Numbered from the stretch's first letter, positions 36,281 to 44,902 are shown. The stretch: 64,000 nt of DNA from Halorubrum hochsteinianum (GCF_023702125.1 NZ_CP098415.1:2604001-2668000); one strand, 5' to 3'. Notes: generated by a model not told the origin, from the letters alone. Numbers and translations are program-made.

Positions 36281-36794
36281 GAATCGGGGGGTGCGTGGAA
36301 TTGAGATTCGGTCGCTGATCGTGACTTGGTGAAGGCTACACGCGCGATTCAAGCCTCAATCGCTCGGTCGTGCGTGGCCGAGAGTCCCGTGGCGGTGAAC
36401 ACCGCCGAAGCCCCAGCCGCTCGGTGCGACGTCGTTGCCGTTGACCAGACGGCCACCGAAGCCCCAGCCGCGAGGCGGCCAGACGCTCGTTGCGCTCCTC
36501 GGTCGTTCACTTCGTTCACTCCCTGCGGTGCTTACTTCGGCTCTGGCCGCCTCGCGACTGCCCCTTCGAGTCCTGCCCCGCACCGCCCAGCGACCGCACC
36601 TCACGCCTCCCCAGCCTCGTCGGTGGTCCTCCGCTTCGCTCCGGACCACCGACTCCCTCGCGCGGCGCTCCTCGGCCGCGATGCGGCCTCGGAGGCGCGC
36701 GCCGTCGTGTAAATGGGAAAGTAGCGTCGGAATCGTCGATACCAAACCGCAGTAAAATCGAACGGCTCCGACGACTTCGCGGCTTTACGGCCGG
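36281..36794. other. intergenic region carrying dispersed repeat copy B
   Basis: 514 bp without a gene. Most is repeat copy B (36391-36703). The stretch 36497-36522 (CGGTCGTTCACTTCGTTCAC) is a low-complexity sequence frequent in haloarchaeal intergenic DNA. The remaining 90 bp leading to the ilvD stop shows nothing. Confidence 0.6.
36391..36703 (-). repeat. dispersed structured repeat, copy B
   Basis: About 313 bp, inverted relative to copy A. It shares the start, the GAGGCTGGGGAGGCGTGAGG block and the GGCTGGGGCTTCGG end, the last present twice (near 36405-36418 and 36460-36473), and has an extra internal stretch. Its hairpin arms are 36619-36629 and 36643-36653, a perfect 11 bp stem over 13 nt. 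One stem pair differs from copy A on both sides (C-G there, G-C here). Confidence 0.8.
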
Positions 36795-38585
36795 CTACAG
36801 GTCCCGCGTGAGCCGCGGGTTCGTCACCGCGCCGTCGGCGGCGGAGGCGAAGTCGCGGCCGTACTTGGCGAGGATGCCGCCCTCGTAGGGCGGTTCGAGC
36901 GCGTCCCAGTCCTCGCGGCGGGCGGCGAGTTCCTCCTCGGAGAAGTCGACCGTCAGGTCGCGTTCGGGGATGTCCACGGTGATGTGGTCGCCGTCCTCGA
37001 TGAGTCCGATCGGCCCGCCGACGGCGGCCTCGGGGGCAACGTGGCCGATCATGGGGCCGCGGGTGCCGCCGGAGAAGCGACCGTCGGTGAGGAGGGCCAC
37101 GTCGTCCTCGTGGCCCGCGCCGACGACGGCGGCGGTGACGCCGAGCATCTCGCGCATCCCGGGTCCGCCGCGGGGCCCCTCGTTGCGGATCACGATCACG
37201 TCGCCGGACTCGATCCCGCCCGACTGGACGTACTCCATCGCGTCCTCCTCGTTCTCGAACACGCGGGCGGGGCCCTCGTGGTAGAACTCGTCGTCGCCGG
37301 TCACCTTCAGCACCGAGCCGTCCGGCGCGAGGTTGCCGTCGAGGATCTTGATCGCCCCCTCCTCCTCCTTCGGGTCGTCGACGGTGTAGAGGAAGTCGGC
37401 CTCGATTGCGTCGTCGTCCGGGAGGTCGCCGTTCGCCTCCAGTTCGGCGATCTCCGCTTCGAGCGTCCGCCCGGTCACGGTCATCGCGTCGCCGTGGAGC
37501 AGGTCCGCCTCCAGCAGGCGGCGGAGGACGACGGGGACGCCGCCGATCTCGTGGAGGTCGTTCATCACCCGGCTCCCGCCGGGCTGGAGGTTCGCGATCT
37601 TCGGCGTGCGGCGCGATATCTCGTCGAAGTCCTCGATCGTGAGGTCCACGTCCGCCTCGCCGGCGAGCGCGAGCAGGTGGAGGACCGCGTTCGTCGACCC
37701 GCCCATCGCGGTCTGGGCCGCGATGGCGTTCTCGAAGGACTTCCGCGTGAGGATGTCGGAGGGGCGGCGGTCGTTCTCGATACAGTCCATCACGAGTTCG
37801 CCCGCGCGCTCGGCGACCGCGTAGCGCTCCTCGTCTTCGGCGGGCGGCGAGGCGGAGCCGAGCGGGGCCAGCCCGAGCGCCTCCGAGAGCGACGCCATCG
37901 TGTTCGCGGTGTACATGCCGCCGCAGGAGCCGGCTCCCGGGCAGGCGTGGCGCTCCAAGTCGTCGAGCTCGTCGGCGTCCATGTCGCCCTGCGCGTACGT
38001 GCCGACGCCCTCGAACACCTGGACGATCGTCACGTCGCGGCCCTCGTGCTGGCCGGGCATGATCGACCCGCCGTAGAGGAAGACGCTCGGCAGGTCCGTC
38101 CGGATCGCGGCCATCATCATCCCGGGCAGGTTCTTGTCGCAGCCGGCGACCGTCACCAGCGCGTCCATGCGCTCGCCGAAGGAGACGAGTTCGACCGAGT
38201 CCGCGATGACCTCCCGCGAGATCAGGCTCGCCTTCATCCCCTCGGTCCCCATCGAGATGGCGTCGGAGATGGTGATCGTTCCGAACTCGATCGGCATCCC
38301 GCCCGCGGCGTCGATCCCGTCGAGCGCGGCGTCCGCCACGTCGTCGAGGTGAACGTTACACGGGGTGATGTCGGCCGCCGGGTTCGGCACGCCGACGATG
38401 GGCGAGGAGAGGTCCTCGTCGTCGAACCCCATCGCGCGGAACATCGCGCGGTGCGGCGCTTTGTCCGGCCCTTCCGTCACTTCGCGGCTCCGCAGGTCCT
38501 CGTCTTTCCCGCCGGCGAATCGGTCCGTGTCCTCCCGGCGACGACGCCGCTCGTCGTCGTCGGCTTTCGGCTGCTGTTCGCTCAT
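36795..38585 (-). CDS. ilvD: dihydroxy-acid dehydratase IlvD
   Basis: A 596-residue Fe-S dehydratase of valine, leucine and isoleucine synthesis. Visible: [37 protein letters not shown] with a cluster Cys, [20 protein letters not shown] with two more, [40 protein letters not shown] and [19 protein letters not shown]. An acidic N-terminal extension of about 45 residues ([16 protein letters not shown]) precedes the fold. It is complete and alone; other ilv genes are outside the window. Confidence 0.95.
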   Translation of the reverse strand: MSEQQPKADDDERRRRREDTDRFAGGKDEDLRSREVTEGPDKAPHRAMFRAMGFDDEDLSSPIVGVPNPAADITPCNVHLDDVADAALDGIDAAGGMPIEFGTITISDAISMGTEGMKASLISREVIADSVELVSFGERMDALVTVAGCDKNLPGMMMAAIRTDLPSVFLYGGSIMPGQHEGRDVTIVQVFEGVGTYAQGDMDADELDDLERHACPGAGSCGGMYTANTMASLSEALGLAPLGSASPPAEDEERYAVAERAGELVMDCIENDRRPSDILTRKSFENAIAAQTAMGGSTNAVLHLLALAGEADVDLTIEDFDEISRRTPKIANLQPGGSRVMNDLHEIGGVPVVLRRLLEADLLHGDAMTVTGRTLEAEIAELEANGDLPDDDAIEADFLYTVDDPKEEEGAIKILDGNLAPDGSVLKVTGDDEFYHEGPARVFENEEDAMEYVQSGGIESGDVIVIRNEGPRGGPGMREMLGVTAAVVGAGHEDDVALLTDGRFSGGTRGPMIGHVAPEAAVGGPIGLIEDGDHITVDIPERDLTVDFSEEELAARREDWDALEPPYEGGILAKYGRDFASAADGAVTNPRLTRDL

Positions 38586-38702
38586 ACTCGCCCCTGTCGC
38601 TCGGGGCTCTTAAACCGCCGCGTCGGGGCGATGGTTGCTCGGCGGGGCGAACGGGTTCGGGGGAGGAACCGACCCGCGGTTCTGTCGGACTTCGCTCCGC
38701 GC

Positions 38703-39095
38703 TCACACCCGCGCCTTCAGCTCCACCCGGTAGCCGAACGGGTCGCGGACGTACACCGCGCCCGCCTCGCCGGTCGCGCCGAGCGGCGAGTCGAGCGTCT
38801 TCTCGACCTCGACGCCGGCCTCCGCCAGCTCGGCCTCGATCTCGTCGACCGGCTCCTCGACGACGACCGCGACGTGGTCGTAGTTCATCCGCTCCGGCGG
38901 CTCGAACTCGTCGGTCGGCCAGAGGTGGATCACCGCGGTCGCCGAGAGGCGCACGTCGAAGAACGGCTTCTCGTCGGCCGCGTACAGCGCGTCCTCGATC
39001 CCGAAGCCGAGCGCCTCGCCGTAGAACTCGCGGGCGTCGTCCGCGCCGTCGGCGGGGATCCGGAGGTTGACGTGGTCAACGTGTCGCGCTCGCAT
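38703..39095 (-). CDS. VOC-family glyoxalase-like protein
   Basis: A 130-residue protein of the vicinal oxygen chelate fold. The two beta-alpha-beta modules show RHVDHVNLRIPADGADDARE, FFDVRLSATAVIHLWPTDE, MNYDHVAVVVEEPVDEIEAE and GAVYVRDPFGYRVELKA; His7-type, Glu/Asp and the final Glu of RVELK are possible metal ligands. Substrate unknown: glyoxalase I, dioxygenase and resistance proteins share the fold. It follows the purQ gene on the same strand with a 37 bp gap and may be co-transcribed with purS-purQ. Confidence 0.85.
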   Translation of the reverse strand: MRARHVDHVNLRIPADGADDAREFYGEALGFGIEDALYAADEKPFFDVRLSATAVIHLWPTDEFEPPERMNYDHVAVVVEEPVDEIEAELAEAGVEVEKTLDSPLGATGEAGAVYVRDPFGYRVELKARV

Positions 39096-39132
39096 ACCTC
39101 CGAATTGGGCGTCGAACGGAAAAAGGCGGCAG

Positions 39133-39810
39133 TCAGGCGAACGCCGTCAGGATCCCCGCGCCGTCGGTCCCGCGACCGAGGTCGGGGAGCGTGGCGCGCT
39201 CGGGGTGGGGCATCAGCACGGCGACCGTCTCGCGCTCGCCGAGGACGCCGGCGACGTTGTCGGTGGAGCCGTTCGGGTTGGCCGCGTCGGTGGCGTTCCC
39301 GTCCGCGTCGCAGTAGCGGAAGAGGACGCGGTCGTCGGCGACGAGGTCGGCGTGGGCGGACTCGCTCACCTCGAAGCGCCCCTCGCCGTGGGCGATGGGG
39401 ACCTCGATCACGTCGCCCTCGTCGTAGGCGGCGGTCCATGGGGTGTCGGCGCGCTCGACGCGCAGATGGACCGGCTCGCACTGGAAGCGCGCGGAGGCGT
39501 TCGTGGTGAACGCGCCGGGCGTGAGGCCGGACTCGGAGCCGATCTGCGCGCCGTTACAGATCCCGATCACGGGGACGCCCTCGTCGGCCGCGGCGCGCAC
39601 CTCGTCCATGATCGGGTCGCGGGCGGCCATCGCCCCGGCGCGCAGGTAGTCGCCGTAGGAGAAGCCGCCGGGGAGGACGATCCCGTCGGTGTCCGCCGGG
39701 AGGCCGTCCTCGTGCCAGACGCGCTCGGCGTCGACGCCGAGGTGCTCCAGCGTGCGGACGGCGTCGCGGTCGCAGTTCGAGCCGCCAAATTGGACGACGG
39801 CGACCGTCAT
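39133..39810 (-). CDS. purQ: FGAM synthase glutaminase subunit PurQ
   Basis: A 225-residue class I glutamine amidotransferase supplying ammonia to PurL in purine synthesis. TVAVVQFGGSNCDRDAVRTL at the start, DGIVLPGGFSYGDYLRAGAM, the nucleophile Cys in VIGICNGAQIGSESGLTPGA, and the His-Glu in VAVLMPHPERATLPDLGRG. The overlap with purS is 4 bp, giving the usual archaeal/bacterial PurS-PurQ arrangement. The synthetase PurL is not in this window. Confidence 0.95.
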   Translation of the reverse strand: MTVAVVQFGGSNCDRDAVRTLEHLGVDAERVWHEDGLPADTDGIVLPGGFSYGDYLRAGAMAARDPIMDEVRAAADEGVPVIGICNGAQIGSESGLTPGAFTTNASARFQCEPVHLRVERADTPWTAAYDEGDVIEVPIAHGEGRFEVSESAHADLVADDRVLFRYCDADGNATDAANPNGSTDNVAGVLGERETVAVLMPHPERATLPDLGRGTDGAGILTAFA

Positions 39811-40058
39811 CGCTCCGCGACCGCCACGTCGTAGTCGTGGATCGTGGGGTTCGCGAGCAGGCGCTCGGCCATCTCGCCCGCGCGTTCGGCGGCCTCGTCG
39901 GCGTCGGCGGCGGCGAGGTCGACCTCGAAGCGGTCCGCCGAGCGGAGGTCGTCGAGCTCGAACCCGAGCCGTTCGAGGGCCTGCTGGGTCGTCTCGGCCT
40001 CCGGATCGAGGACGCCCCGCTTCAGCCGGACCGTCACCGTCGCCGTGTAGTCGGTCAT
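39807..40058 (-). CDS. purS: FGAM synthase subunit PurS
   Basis: An 83-residue bridging subunit between PurQ and PurL. TDYTATVTVRLKRGVLDPEA and the two-strand, two-helix ferredoxin-like fold with TTQQALERLGFELDDLRSAD and ANPTIHDYDVAVAER match the family. It is upstream of, and translationally coupled to, purQ. It is divergent from purU with a 180 bp shared promoter region. Confidence 0.93.
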   Translation of the reverse strand: MTDYTATVTVRLKRGVLDPEAETTQQALERLGFELDDLRSADRFEVDLAAADADEAAERAGEMAERLLANPTIHDYDVAVAER

Positions 40059-40238
40059 GTCCGTTGGTGCGGAGTCGTGTGTAAAAACCGTTTTGGAACG
40101 GCGTTTATACGCACGTTCGTGGATACAGATCGGTCGACCGTGCGGGAGGCAGGGACCGCGCGGAACGAAAGGGGCAAAACCCTCCGACTGCTGGAAAAGG
40201 TGTATGCAGCCGCTCGAACCCGCGGAGGTGATCGTCGC

Positions 40239-41219
40239 GTGACCCGCGAACTGACCGAGATCACGGTCGTCGGAGGAGACAAGACCGGACTCATCGCGCG
40301 GGTCACCTCCCTGCTGTTCGAGCGCGGAATCAACATCGAGGACCTCGATCAGGCGGTCCGCGAGGGCGTCTTCCGGATGACGACCCGCGTCGACACCGCC
40401 GAGATGGAGACCTCCCGGGGCGAGCTCCGCCGCGCGCTCGCCGAACTCGGCCGCGAGCTCGACGTGGACATCCAGGTGCGGTTCCCGAGCGACCGAGACG
40501 CGCGCCGGATCGCGCTGCTGGTCACGAAGGAGACGCACGCGCCCGAGGCGCTGTTGGAGGCCGAGGCGAACGGCGACCTCGCCGACGACGGCGAGGAGGC
40601 CGAGATCCCGGTCGTCATCGGCAACCGCGGGGACCTCCGGTCGCTCGCGGAGCGCTACGACAAGCCCTTCTACGACGTGGGCGACGGCAGCGGGAACACC
40701 GACGAGGAGCGCCTGCTCGACCTGCTGGCCGAGTACGACGTCGACCTGATCGCGTTGGCCCGCTACATGCGCATCCTCTCGCCGGAGGTCGTCTTCCGCT
40801 ACGAGGGCCGGATCATCAACGTCCACCCCTCGCTGCTGCCGGCGTTCCCCGGCGCGGAGGCGTACCGGCAGGCGAAGGACGCGGGCGTCCGGATCGCGGG
40901 CGTCACCGCCCACTACGTCACCACCGACCTCGATCAGGGCCCGGTGATCGCCCAGCGCGCCTTCGACGTGCCGCCGAACGCCGACGTCGACGAGATCAAG
41001 CGCCGCGGGCAGCCGCTGGAGGCCGACGTGCTGCTCGACGCGGTCCGGCTCCACCTCGCGGACGCCATCGCGGTCCACCGCGGTACCGTCCACGTCCGCG
41101 AAGAAGTCGACGTCGACGCGCAGTTGGGCCTCTCCGAGGCCGCGGTCGAGGCGAACCCCGACGAGCCGGTCGACGGCGAGCCGCTCACCCGGTCTCGGCC
41201 GTCGCCGTCGGACGACTGA
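40239..41219 (+). CDS. purU: formyltetrahydrofolate deformylase PurU
   Basis: A 326-residue enzyme that hydrolyses 10-formyl-THF to THF and formate. The N-terminal ACT domain (about 1-80: EITVVGGDKTGLIARVTSLL, INIEDLDQAVREGVFRMTT) is followed by the formyltransferase-like domain: ALLVTKETHAPEALLEA, IPVVIGNRGDLRSLAERYD, LIALARYMRILSPEVV, INVHPSLLPAFPGAEAYRQA and VTAHYVTTDLDQGPVIAQ. The catalytic Asn-His-Asp set is probably complete. About 40 acidic residues are added at the C-terminus. Start GTG at 40239 overlaps a stop of a 12-codon frame (MQPLEPAEVIVA), which is likely chance. Confidence 0.9.
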   Translation: MTRELTEITVVGGDKTGLIARVTSLLFERGINIEDLDQAVREGVFRMTTRVDTAEMETSRGELRRALAELGRELDVDIQVRFPSDRDARRIALLVTKETHAPEALLEAEANGDLADDGEEAEIPVVIGNRGDLRSLAERYDKPFYDVGDGSGNTDEERLLDLLAEYDVDLIALARYMRILSPEVVFRYEGRIINVHPSLLPAFPGAEAYRQAKDAGVRIAGVTAHYVTTDLDQGPVIAQRAFDVPPNADVDEIKRRGQPLEADVLLDAVRLHLADAIAVHRGTVHVREEVDVDAQLGLSEAAVEANPDEPVDGEPLTRSRPSPSDD

Positions 41220-41280
41220 GCGCCGGTCTCGGCCGCGCTATCGACTACATTTAACCGACTGCGACCGAAACGACGGAGTG

Positions 41281-41469
41281 ATGACCGAGCGTCGCGCGCG
41301 GACGGAGTTCCTCGCTGACACCGCCGCGGTCGTCCGCAGCGACGAGCGGATGATCCTGCTGTTCCTCCTGCTGCTGTCGGTCGCGGCGCTCGCGGTCTTC
41401 CTCCACTACACGACGCTGGTCCTGGAGGGCCTCCCCGACCCGATCCCGACCGAGCCGCTCGGGCCGTAG
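41281..41469 (+). CDS. small single-helix membrane protein, 62 aa
   Basis: A 62-residue protein with a charged N-terminus, one strong helix (MILLFLLLLSVAALAVFLHY) and a Pro-rich tail. The start may be GTG at 41278 or ATG at 41281. A TTTAAC near 41250 suits a TATA box. The function is unknown; it converges on the methyltransferase gene. Confidence 0.55.
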   Translation: MTERRARTEFLADTAAVVRSDERMILLFLLLLSVAALAVFLHYTTLVLEGLPDPIPTEPLGP

Positions 41470-41497
41470 TCGGCCTTCGGTCCGGCGGTTCCGCACA

Positions 41498-42271
41498 TCA
41501 CTCCAGCCGGACCAGCAGGTCCCGGTTCGCCGCCTCGTAGCGAAGCCGCTCGGCGCGGAGCGTCTCCCGGCGGCGGTCCGCCCACTCGCTCGCGTCGAGG
41601 CCGGCCTCGCCGACCGCCCCCTCGACCGTGTCGAGCAGGTGCGCGAGGACCGTCCGCTCGCCCGCCTCGTAGGGGGGTTCGATCTCCCACGGCGACGGTC
41701 CCTCGGCGATCACGGTCGCCGCGCGGGCCAGCGACGCCGCGCCCTCCGGGCCGCCGGGGCGAAACTCCCGCATGTGGCGGTGGTAGCGGTCGAGGACCGC
41801 GCCGTCGTCCGGGTCGGGCGGGGCGAAGCGCGTCTCGCCGTCGTAGGTGATCGGCGCGTACCCGACGGGGGCGACCTCGGCGAGGGCGTCGACCGCGGGC
41901 GCGGCGTCGACCACGTCGAAGAACGCGCAGCCGACGACCGCGTCGAACCGCTTTCCCGCAGCCGCCGCGTCGCGCGCGAACTCGAAGGCGTCGGCGACCC
42001 GGTACTCGATGTCGACGCCGCCGACCGTATCGCCCACCCGGGCCTCGCCCGCGGCGAGCGCCTCCTCGTGGGCGTCGACGGCGACCCACCGGCCGCCCTC
42101 GATCACGCCCCACTCGGCGAGGCGCTCGACCATCGTCGCCGTCCCGGCACCGACCTCCAGTATCTCCGGCTCGGGCGGGAGCTCGGCGGCGAACCGGTCG
42201 AGGACCGCGCGGTTCAGCGAGCGGTCGTCGAGCGCGCGCTTCGCGTCGAGGTACGCGGCGTGGTCCGTCAC
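41498..42271 (-). CDS. class I SAM-dependent methyltransferase
   Basis: A 257-residue Rossmann methyltransferase: ILEVGAGTATMVERLAEWGV is motif I binding SAM, WVAVDAHEEALAAGEARVGD has the ribose-binding Asp, and FDAVVGCAFFDVVD is motif IV. The rest is not specific to a known substrate. It overlaps the glycosyltransferase by 4 bp and is the last gene of a four-gene operon with dehydrogenase, PTPS-like and GT4 genes, so it likely methylates the product of that pathway. Confidence 0.85.
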   Translation of the reverse strand: MTDHAAYLDAKRALDDRSLNRAVLDRFAAELPPEPEILEVGAGTATMVERLAEWGVIEGGRWVAVDAHEEALAAGEARVGDTVGGVDIEYRVADAFEFARDAAAAGKRFDAVVGCAFFDVVDAAPAVDALAEVAPVGYAPITYDGETRFAPPDPDDGAVLDRYHRHMREFRPGGPEGAASLARAATVIAEGPSPWEIEPPYEAGERTVLAHLLDTVEGAVGEAGLDASEWADRRRETLRAERLRYEAANRDLLVRLE

Positions 42272-43485
42272 GCGGCGTCACCTCCCGTCTCGCGGTTCGC
42301 AGTCGTCTCGCGGTTCGCGGCCGTCTCGCGGTTCGCGGCTGGCTTCCCGTCCGCGGTCGCCTCGCTTCCCGCCTCCGCAGCCAGGAAGTCGATCACGGGG
42401 TCGAGCGCCTCGGTCCACCCCGGGCGCGCCTCGTAGTCGCGGCGCGCCGCGACCCCCATCTCGGCCAGCCGGTCGCGGTCGTCGAGGTCCCGGAGCGCCC
42501 GCGCGACGGCCCGCGGGTCGTCGGGGGACACGAGGACCCCGGACTCGCCGTCGCGGACGAACTCGCCGGCCCCGCCCGCGGTCGTCGCCACCGGGACGCA
42601 GCCGAACCCCATCGCCTCCGCGTACACCATCCCGAACGGCTCGTACCGCGAGGGGACCGCCAGGGCGTGGCTCTCGCGGAGCCGCGCCGCGACCGCCCCG
42701 TCGTCGAGCCGGCCGACGAAGCGGACCCGGTCGCCGATCCCGGCCGCGGCGACCGCGCGCTCGACGCGCTCGACGTACCCGGGATCGATCGTCCGGTCGC
42801 CGACGACGGTCAGCCGCCAGTCGACCTCGTCCCGTTCGAGCCGAGCGACGCCGTCGACGAGCGCGTCGAGCCCCTTGCGGGGGACGAGGTTCCCGAGGAA
42901 CGTCACCTCAAGCGGGCCGGATTGCGCCCGGTCCCGGACGGCCTCCTCGGAGATCGCCGGCTCGAACCGGTCGCCGGCCGGCGGCGCGACCACGCTCCGG
43001 GCGGGACCGCCGAGGTCGGCCGCGTCCCGCCGGGTCGCCTCCGCGTTGTACACCGCGGCGTCGACCCCGCGGAGGAACCGGCGCTCGATCGCCGCGACTC
43101 CGCGGCGGCCGAGTTCGGAGCGGACGCGCCCGACCGGACCGCTCTCGGCGGGCGCTCGGGGCGCTCGGGCCGCGTGCGCTCGCCACGCGATCATGTGGAC
43201 GAGCGCGACGGTCGGCGCGTCGAGCGACCGGTTGGCGAGCAGCACGGACGGGTGCGCCAGCCCGTCCTCGACGACCACGTCGAACTCCGACAGCCGGTCC
43301 GCGAGCCGATCGGCACGGAGGTTCGGGGCGAGGCGCTCCCGGTAGGAGCCCCGGGGGAGCGAGACGACCTCGACGGCGTGGCCGCGCTCGCGGAGGCGGT
43401 CGCGGAGCCGGCGGTCGTAGTAGAACCCGCCGGACTCCGACTCGACGTCGCCGGCGAGCACGAGGGCGACGCGCATCCCCGTCAC
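42268..43485 (-). CDS. glycosyltransferase family 4
   Basis: A 405-residue GT-B enzyme: VALVLAGDVESESGGFYYDR, DVVVEDGLAHPSVLLANRSL, LEVTFLGNLVPRKGLDALVD, RVRFVGRLDDGAVAARLRES and RYEPFGMVYAEAMGFGCVPV with the retaining-enzyme Glu pair. The C-terminus ends in a repeated Asn-Arg-Glu-Thr motif encoded by three 18 bp tandem copies. It overlaps the PTPS-like gene upstream (ATGA, 43482-43485) and the methyltransferase downstream. Acceptor unknown; the neighbours suggest a pterin-like or other small molecule rather than a polymer. Confidence 0.86.
   Translation of the reverse strand: MTGMRVALVLAGDVESESGGFYYDRRLRDRLRERGHAVEVVSLPRGSYRERLAPNLRADRLADRLSEFDVVVEDGLAHPSVLLANRSLDAPTVALVHMIAWRAHAARAPRAPAESGPVGRVRSELGRRGVAAIERRFLRGVDAAVYNAEATRRDAADLGGPARSVVAPPAGDRFEPAISEEAVRDRAQSGPLEVTFLGNLVPRKGLDALVDGVARLERDEVDWRLTVVGDRTIDPGYVERVERAVAAAGIGDRVRFVGRLDDGAVAARLRESHALAVPSRYEPFGMVYAEAMGFGCVPVATTAGGAGEFVRDGESGVLVSPDDPRAVARALRDLDDRDRLAEMGVAARRDYEARPGWTEALDPVIDFLAAEAGSEATADGKPAANRETAANRETTANRETGGDAA
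42287..42340 (-). repeat. 18 bp tandem repeat, 3 copies, in glycosyltransferase 3' end
   Basis: Three copies of about GTCTCGCGGTTCGCGGCC in phase with the frame, encoding repeated (A/T)NRET. Copies differ by one or two bases. Likely a disordered, length-variable tail. Confidence 0.8.
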
Positions 43486-43853
43486 TCCAGCGCGCCCGTG
43501 TACGAGACGCTCGCGGCCTCGTCCTCGCGGACGGTCACGGTCAGTTCGGTCGCGGCGGGGGCGTCGACGCCGGCGAGCGCGTCGAACAGCTTCCGGGCCA
43601 GCCGCTCGGCGCTCGGGTTCCCGTCGAGGCGGTCGTTGAGCGTCTCGTCGCGGTAGCGGTCGGCGGCCTCCCCGAGGGCCTCGGTCGCGAGGTCGATGTC
43701 GAGCAGGTAGCCGTACTCGCCGAGTTCGGGGCCGCGGAACGTCGCCTCCGCGGTGAACGCGTGCGAGTGGAGCTCCGCCTCGTCGGCCGGGGGGTTCGGA
43801 ACGGTGAGGAAGTGCTGTGCGACGAACGTCTCGGAGACGGTCAGTTCGTACAT
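43482..43853 (-). CDS. 6-pyruvoyl-tetrahydropterin synthase / QueD-like protein lacking the catalytic Cys
   Basis: 123 residues, the normal size for the PTPS/QueD family. The zinc triad His14, His29, His31 is present (VAQHF, ELHSHAF), as is the LNDRLDGNPSAERLARKLFD segment matching LN...PTsE. The Cys that precedes HGH in QueD and PTPS is missing (the position reads Glu in ADEAELHSH), and there is no Cys at all. So it may catalyse a different reaction on a dihydroneopterin-type substrate, or something unrelated. It overlaps the dehydrogenase gene by 13 bp and the GT4 gene by 4 bp. Confidence 0.82.
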   Translation of the reverse strand: MYELTVSETFVAQHFLTVPNPPADEAELHSHAFTAEATFRGPELGEYGYLLDIDLATEALGEAADRYRDETLNDRLDGNPSAERLARKLFDALAGVDAPAATELTVTVREDEAASVSYTGALE

Positions 43854-44902
43854 GGGTAGGTGAACAGGATCTGGCGGGTCGCGTCCCGCCCGTCCGCGAG
43901 TCGCCGGTACGCGCTCGGCGCGTCGGAGACGGGAACGCGGTCGGTGACGAGCCGGTCGGTGACGTCGAGGTCGTCGTCGAGCCGCCGGAGTTCGCGCCAC
44001 GCGGTCTCGCGGCGGCGCTCGCGGTCCCAGCGCCCGCGCAGTTCGGGCGCGATGGTGGTGACCTGACTGCTCCGGACCGACACCCGTCCGCGGTGGAAGT
44101 GGTCGCCGAAGCCGAGGTCGGCGCGCTTGATCCCGTACCACGACCCCACGACGACCCGGCCGTCGAACCGGGTGGTCTCGACCGCCGTCTCCAGCGTCTC
44201 CGGGCGGCCGGACACCTCGACCGCGAGGTCGACGCCGTCGCCGGCCCGCTCGCGGACCGCGTCGACGACGCCCGACCGCCCGTCGTGTCGGGTCGGGTCG
44301 ACGACGGCGTCCGCGCCGAACTCCGCCGCGAGCGACCGCCGGTCCTCCCTCGGCTCGACCGCGACGACGGTCTCGGCCCCGCTCCGCGCCAGCAGCGCGG
44401 TCGTGAGCAGTCCCACGACGCCCTCCCCGAACACCGCGACGCGCTCGCCGATCCGCGGGGCGGCGTCGAGCGTCAGGGTGACCGCGGTCTCCGCGTTCGC
44501 GAACAGCGTCGCGGTCTCCGGGCCGATCCCGTCGGGGACCCGTCGGAGCCCGTCCGGCGGGACGGCGAACCGGCTCTCGTGGGGGTTGAACGCGAAGACG
44601 GTCCGGTCGCGCCACGCCGGGTCGACGGCGTCGCCGACAGCGGTCACGCGCCCGACGACCGCGTAGCCGTACCGGAGCGGGTACGAGAGGTCGCCGTCCA
44701 GCGACGGCAGCTCCTCGTCGGCGACCGTTTCCGGGTCGAGCTCGCCGCGGTACGCGAGCAGCTCCGACCCCGCGCTGACCGCCGAGACCGACGCCTCGAC
44801 GACCGCCTCGTCCGGGGCGGGGTCGGGCTCGTCGATGCCGACCACGTCGACGCGCTCCGGGCCGACGAACTCGACCGCGCGCCCGGCGTCGCCCCCGCTC
44901 AC
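43841..44902 (-). CDS. MDR-family dehydrogenase without catalytic zinc ligands
   Basis: A 353-residue medium-chain dehydrogenase/reductase. N-terminal catalytic fold: VVEASVSAVSAGSELLAYRG and LSYPLRYGYAVVGRVTAVGD; NAD(P) domain: RIGERVAVFGEGVVGLLTTA. The three zinc ligands of alcohol dehydrogenases (Cys, His, Glu of CGxD and GHE) read Ala44, Tyr80 and Ala81, as in BchC-like and reductase branches, so it should be zinc-independent. It is the first gene of the four-gene operon; its stop lies inside the PTPS-like gene. Probable role: reduction or oxidation of a side chain in the shared product. Confidence 0.84.
   Translation of the reverse strand: MSGGDAGRAVEFVGPERVDVVGIDEPDPAPDEAVVEASVSAVSAGSELLAYRGELDPETVADEELPSLDGDLSYPLRYGYAVVGRVTAVGDAVDPAWRDRTVFAFNPHESRFAVPPDGLRRVPDGIGPETATLFANAETAVTLTLDAAPRIGERVAVFGEGVVGLLTTALLARSGAETVVAVEPREDRRSLAAEFGADAVVDPTRHDGRSGVVDAVRERAGDGVDLAVEVSGRPETLETAVETTRFDGRVVVGSWYGIKRADLGFGDHFHRGRVSVRSSQVTTIAPELRGRWDRERRRETAWRELRRLDDDLDVTDRLVTDRVPVSDAPSAYRRLADGRDATRQILFTYPCTN

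Noticed and set aside
40204-40242. 12-codon frame MQPLEPAEVIVA overlapping the purU start
   Set aside because: Could be a leader peptide, but there is no Shine-Dalgarno or control codons, and a 4 bp overlap is expected by chance at a GTGA start.
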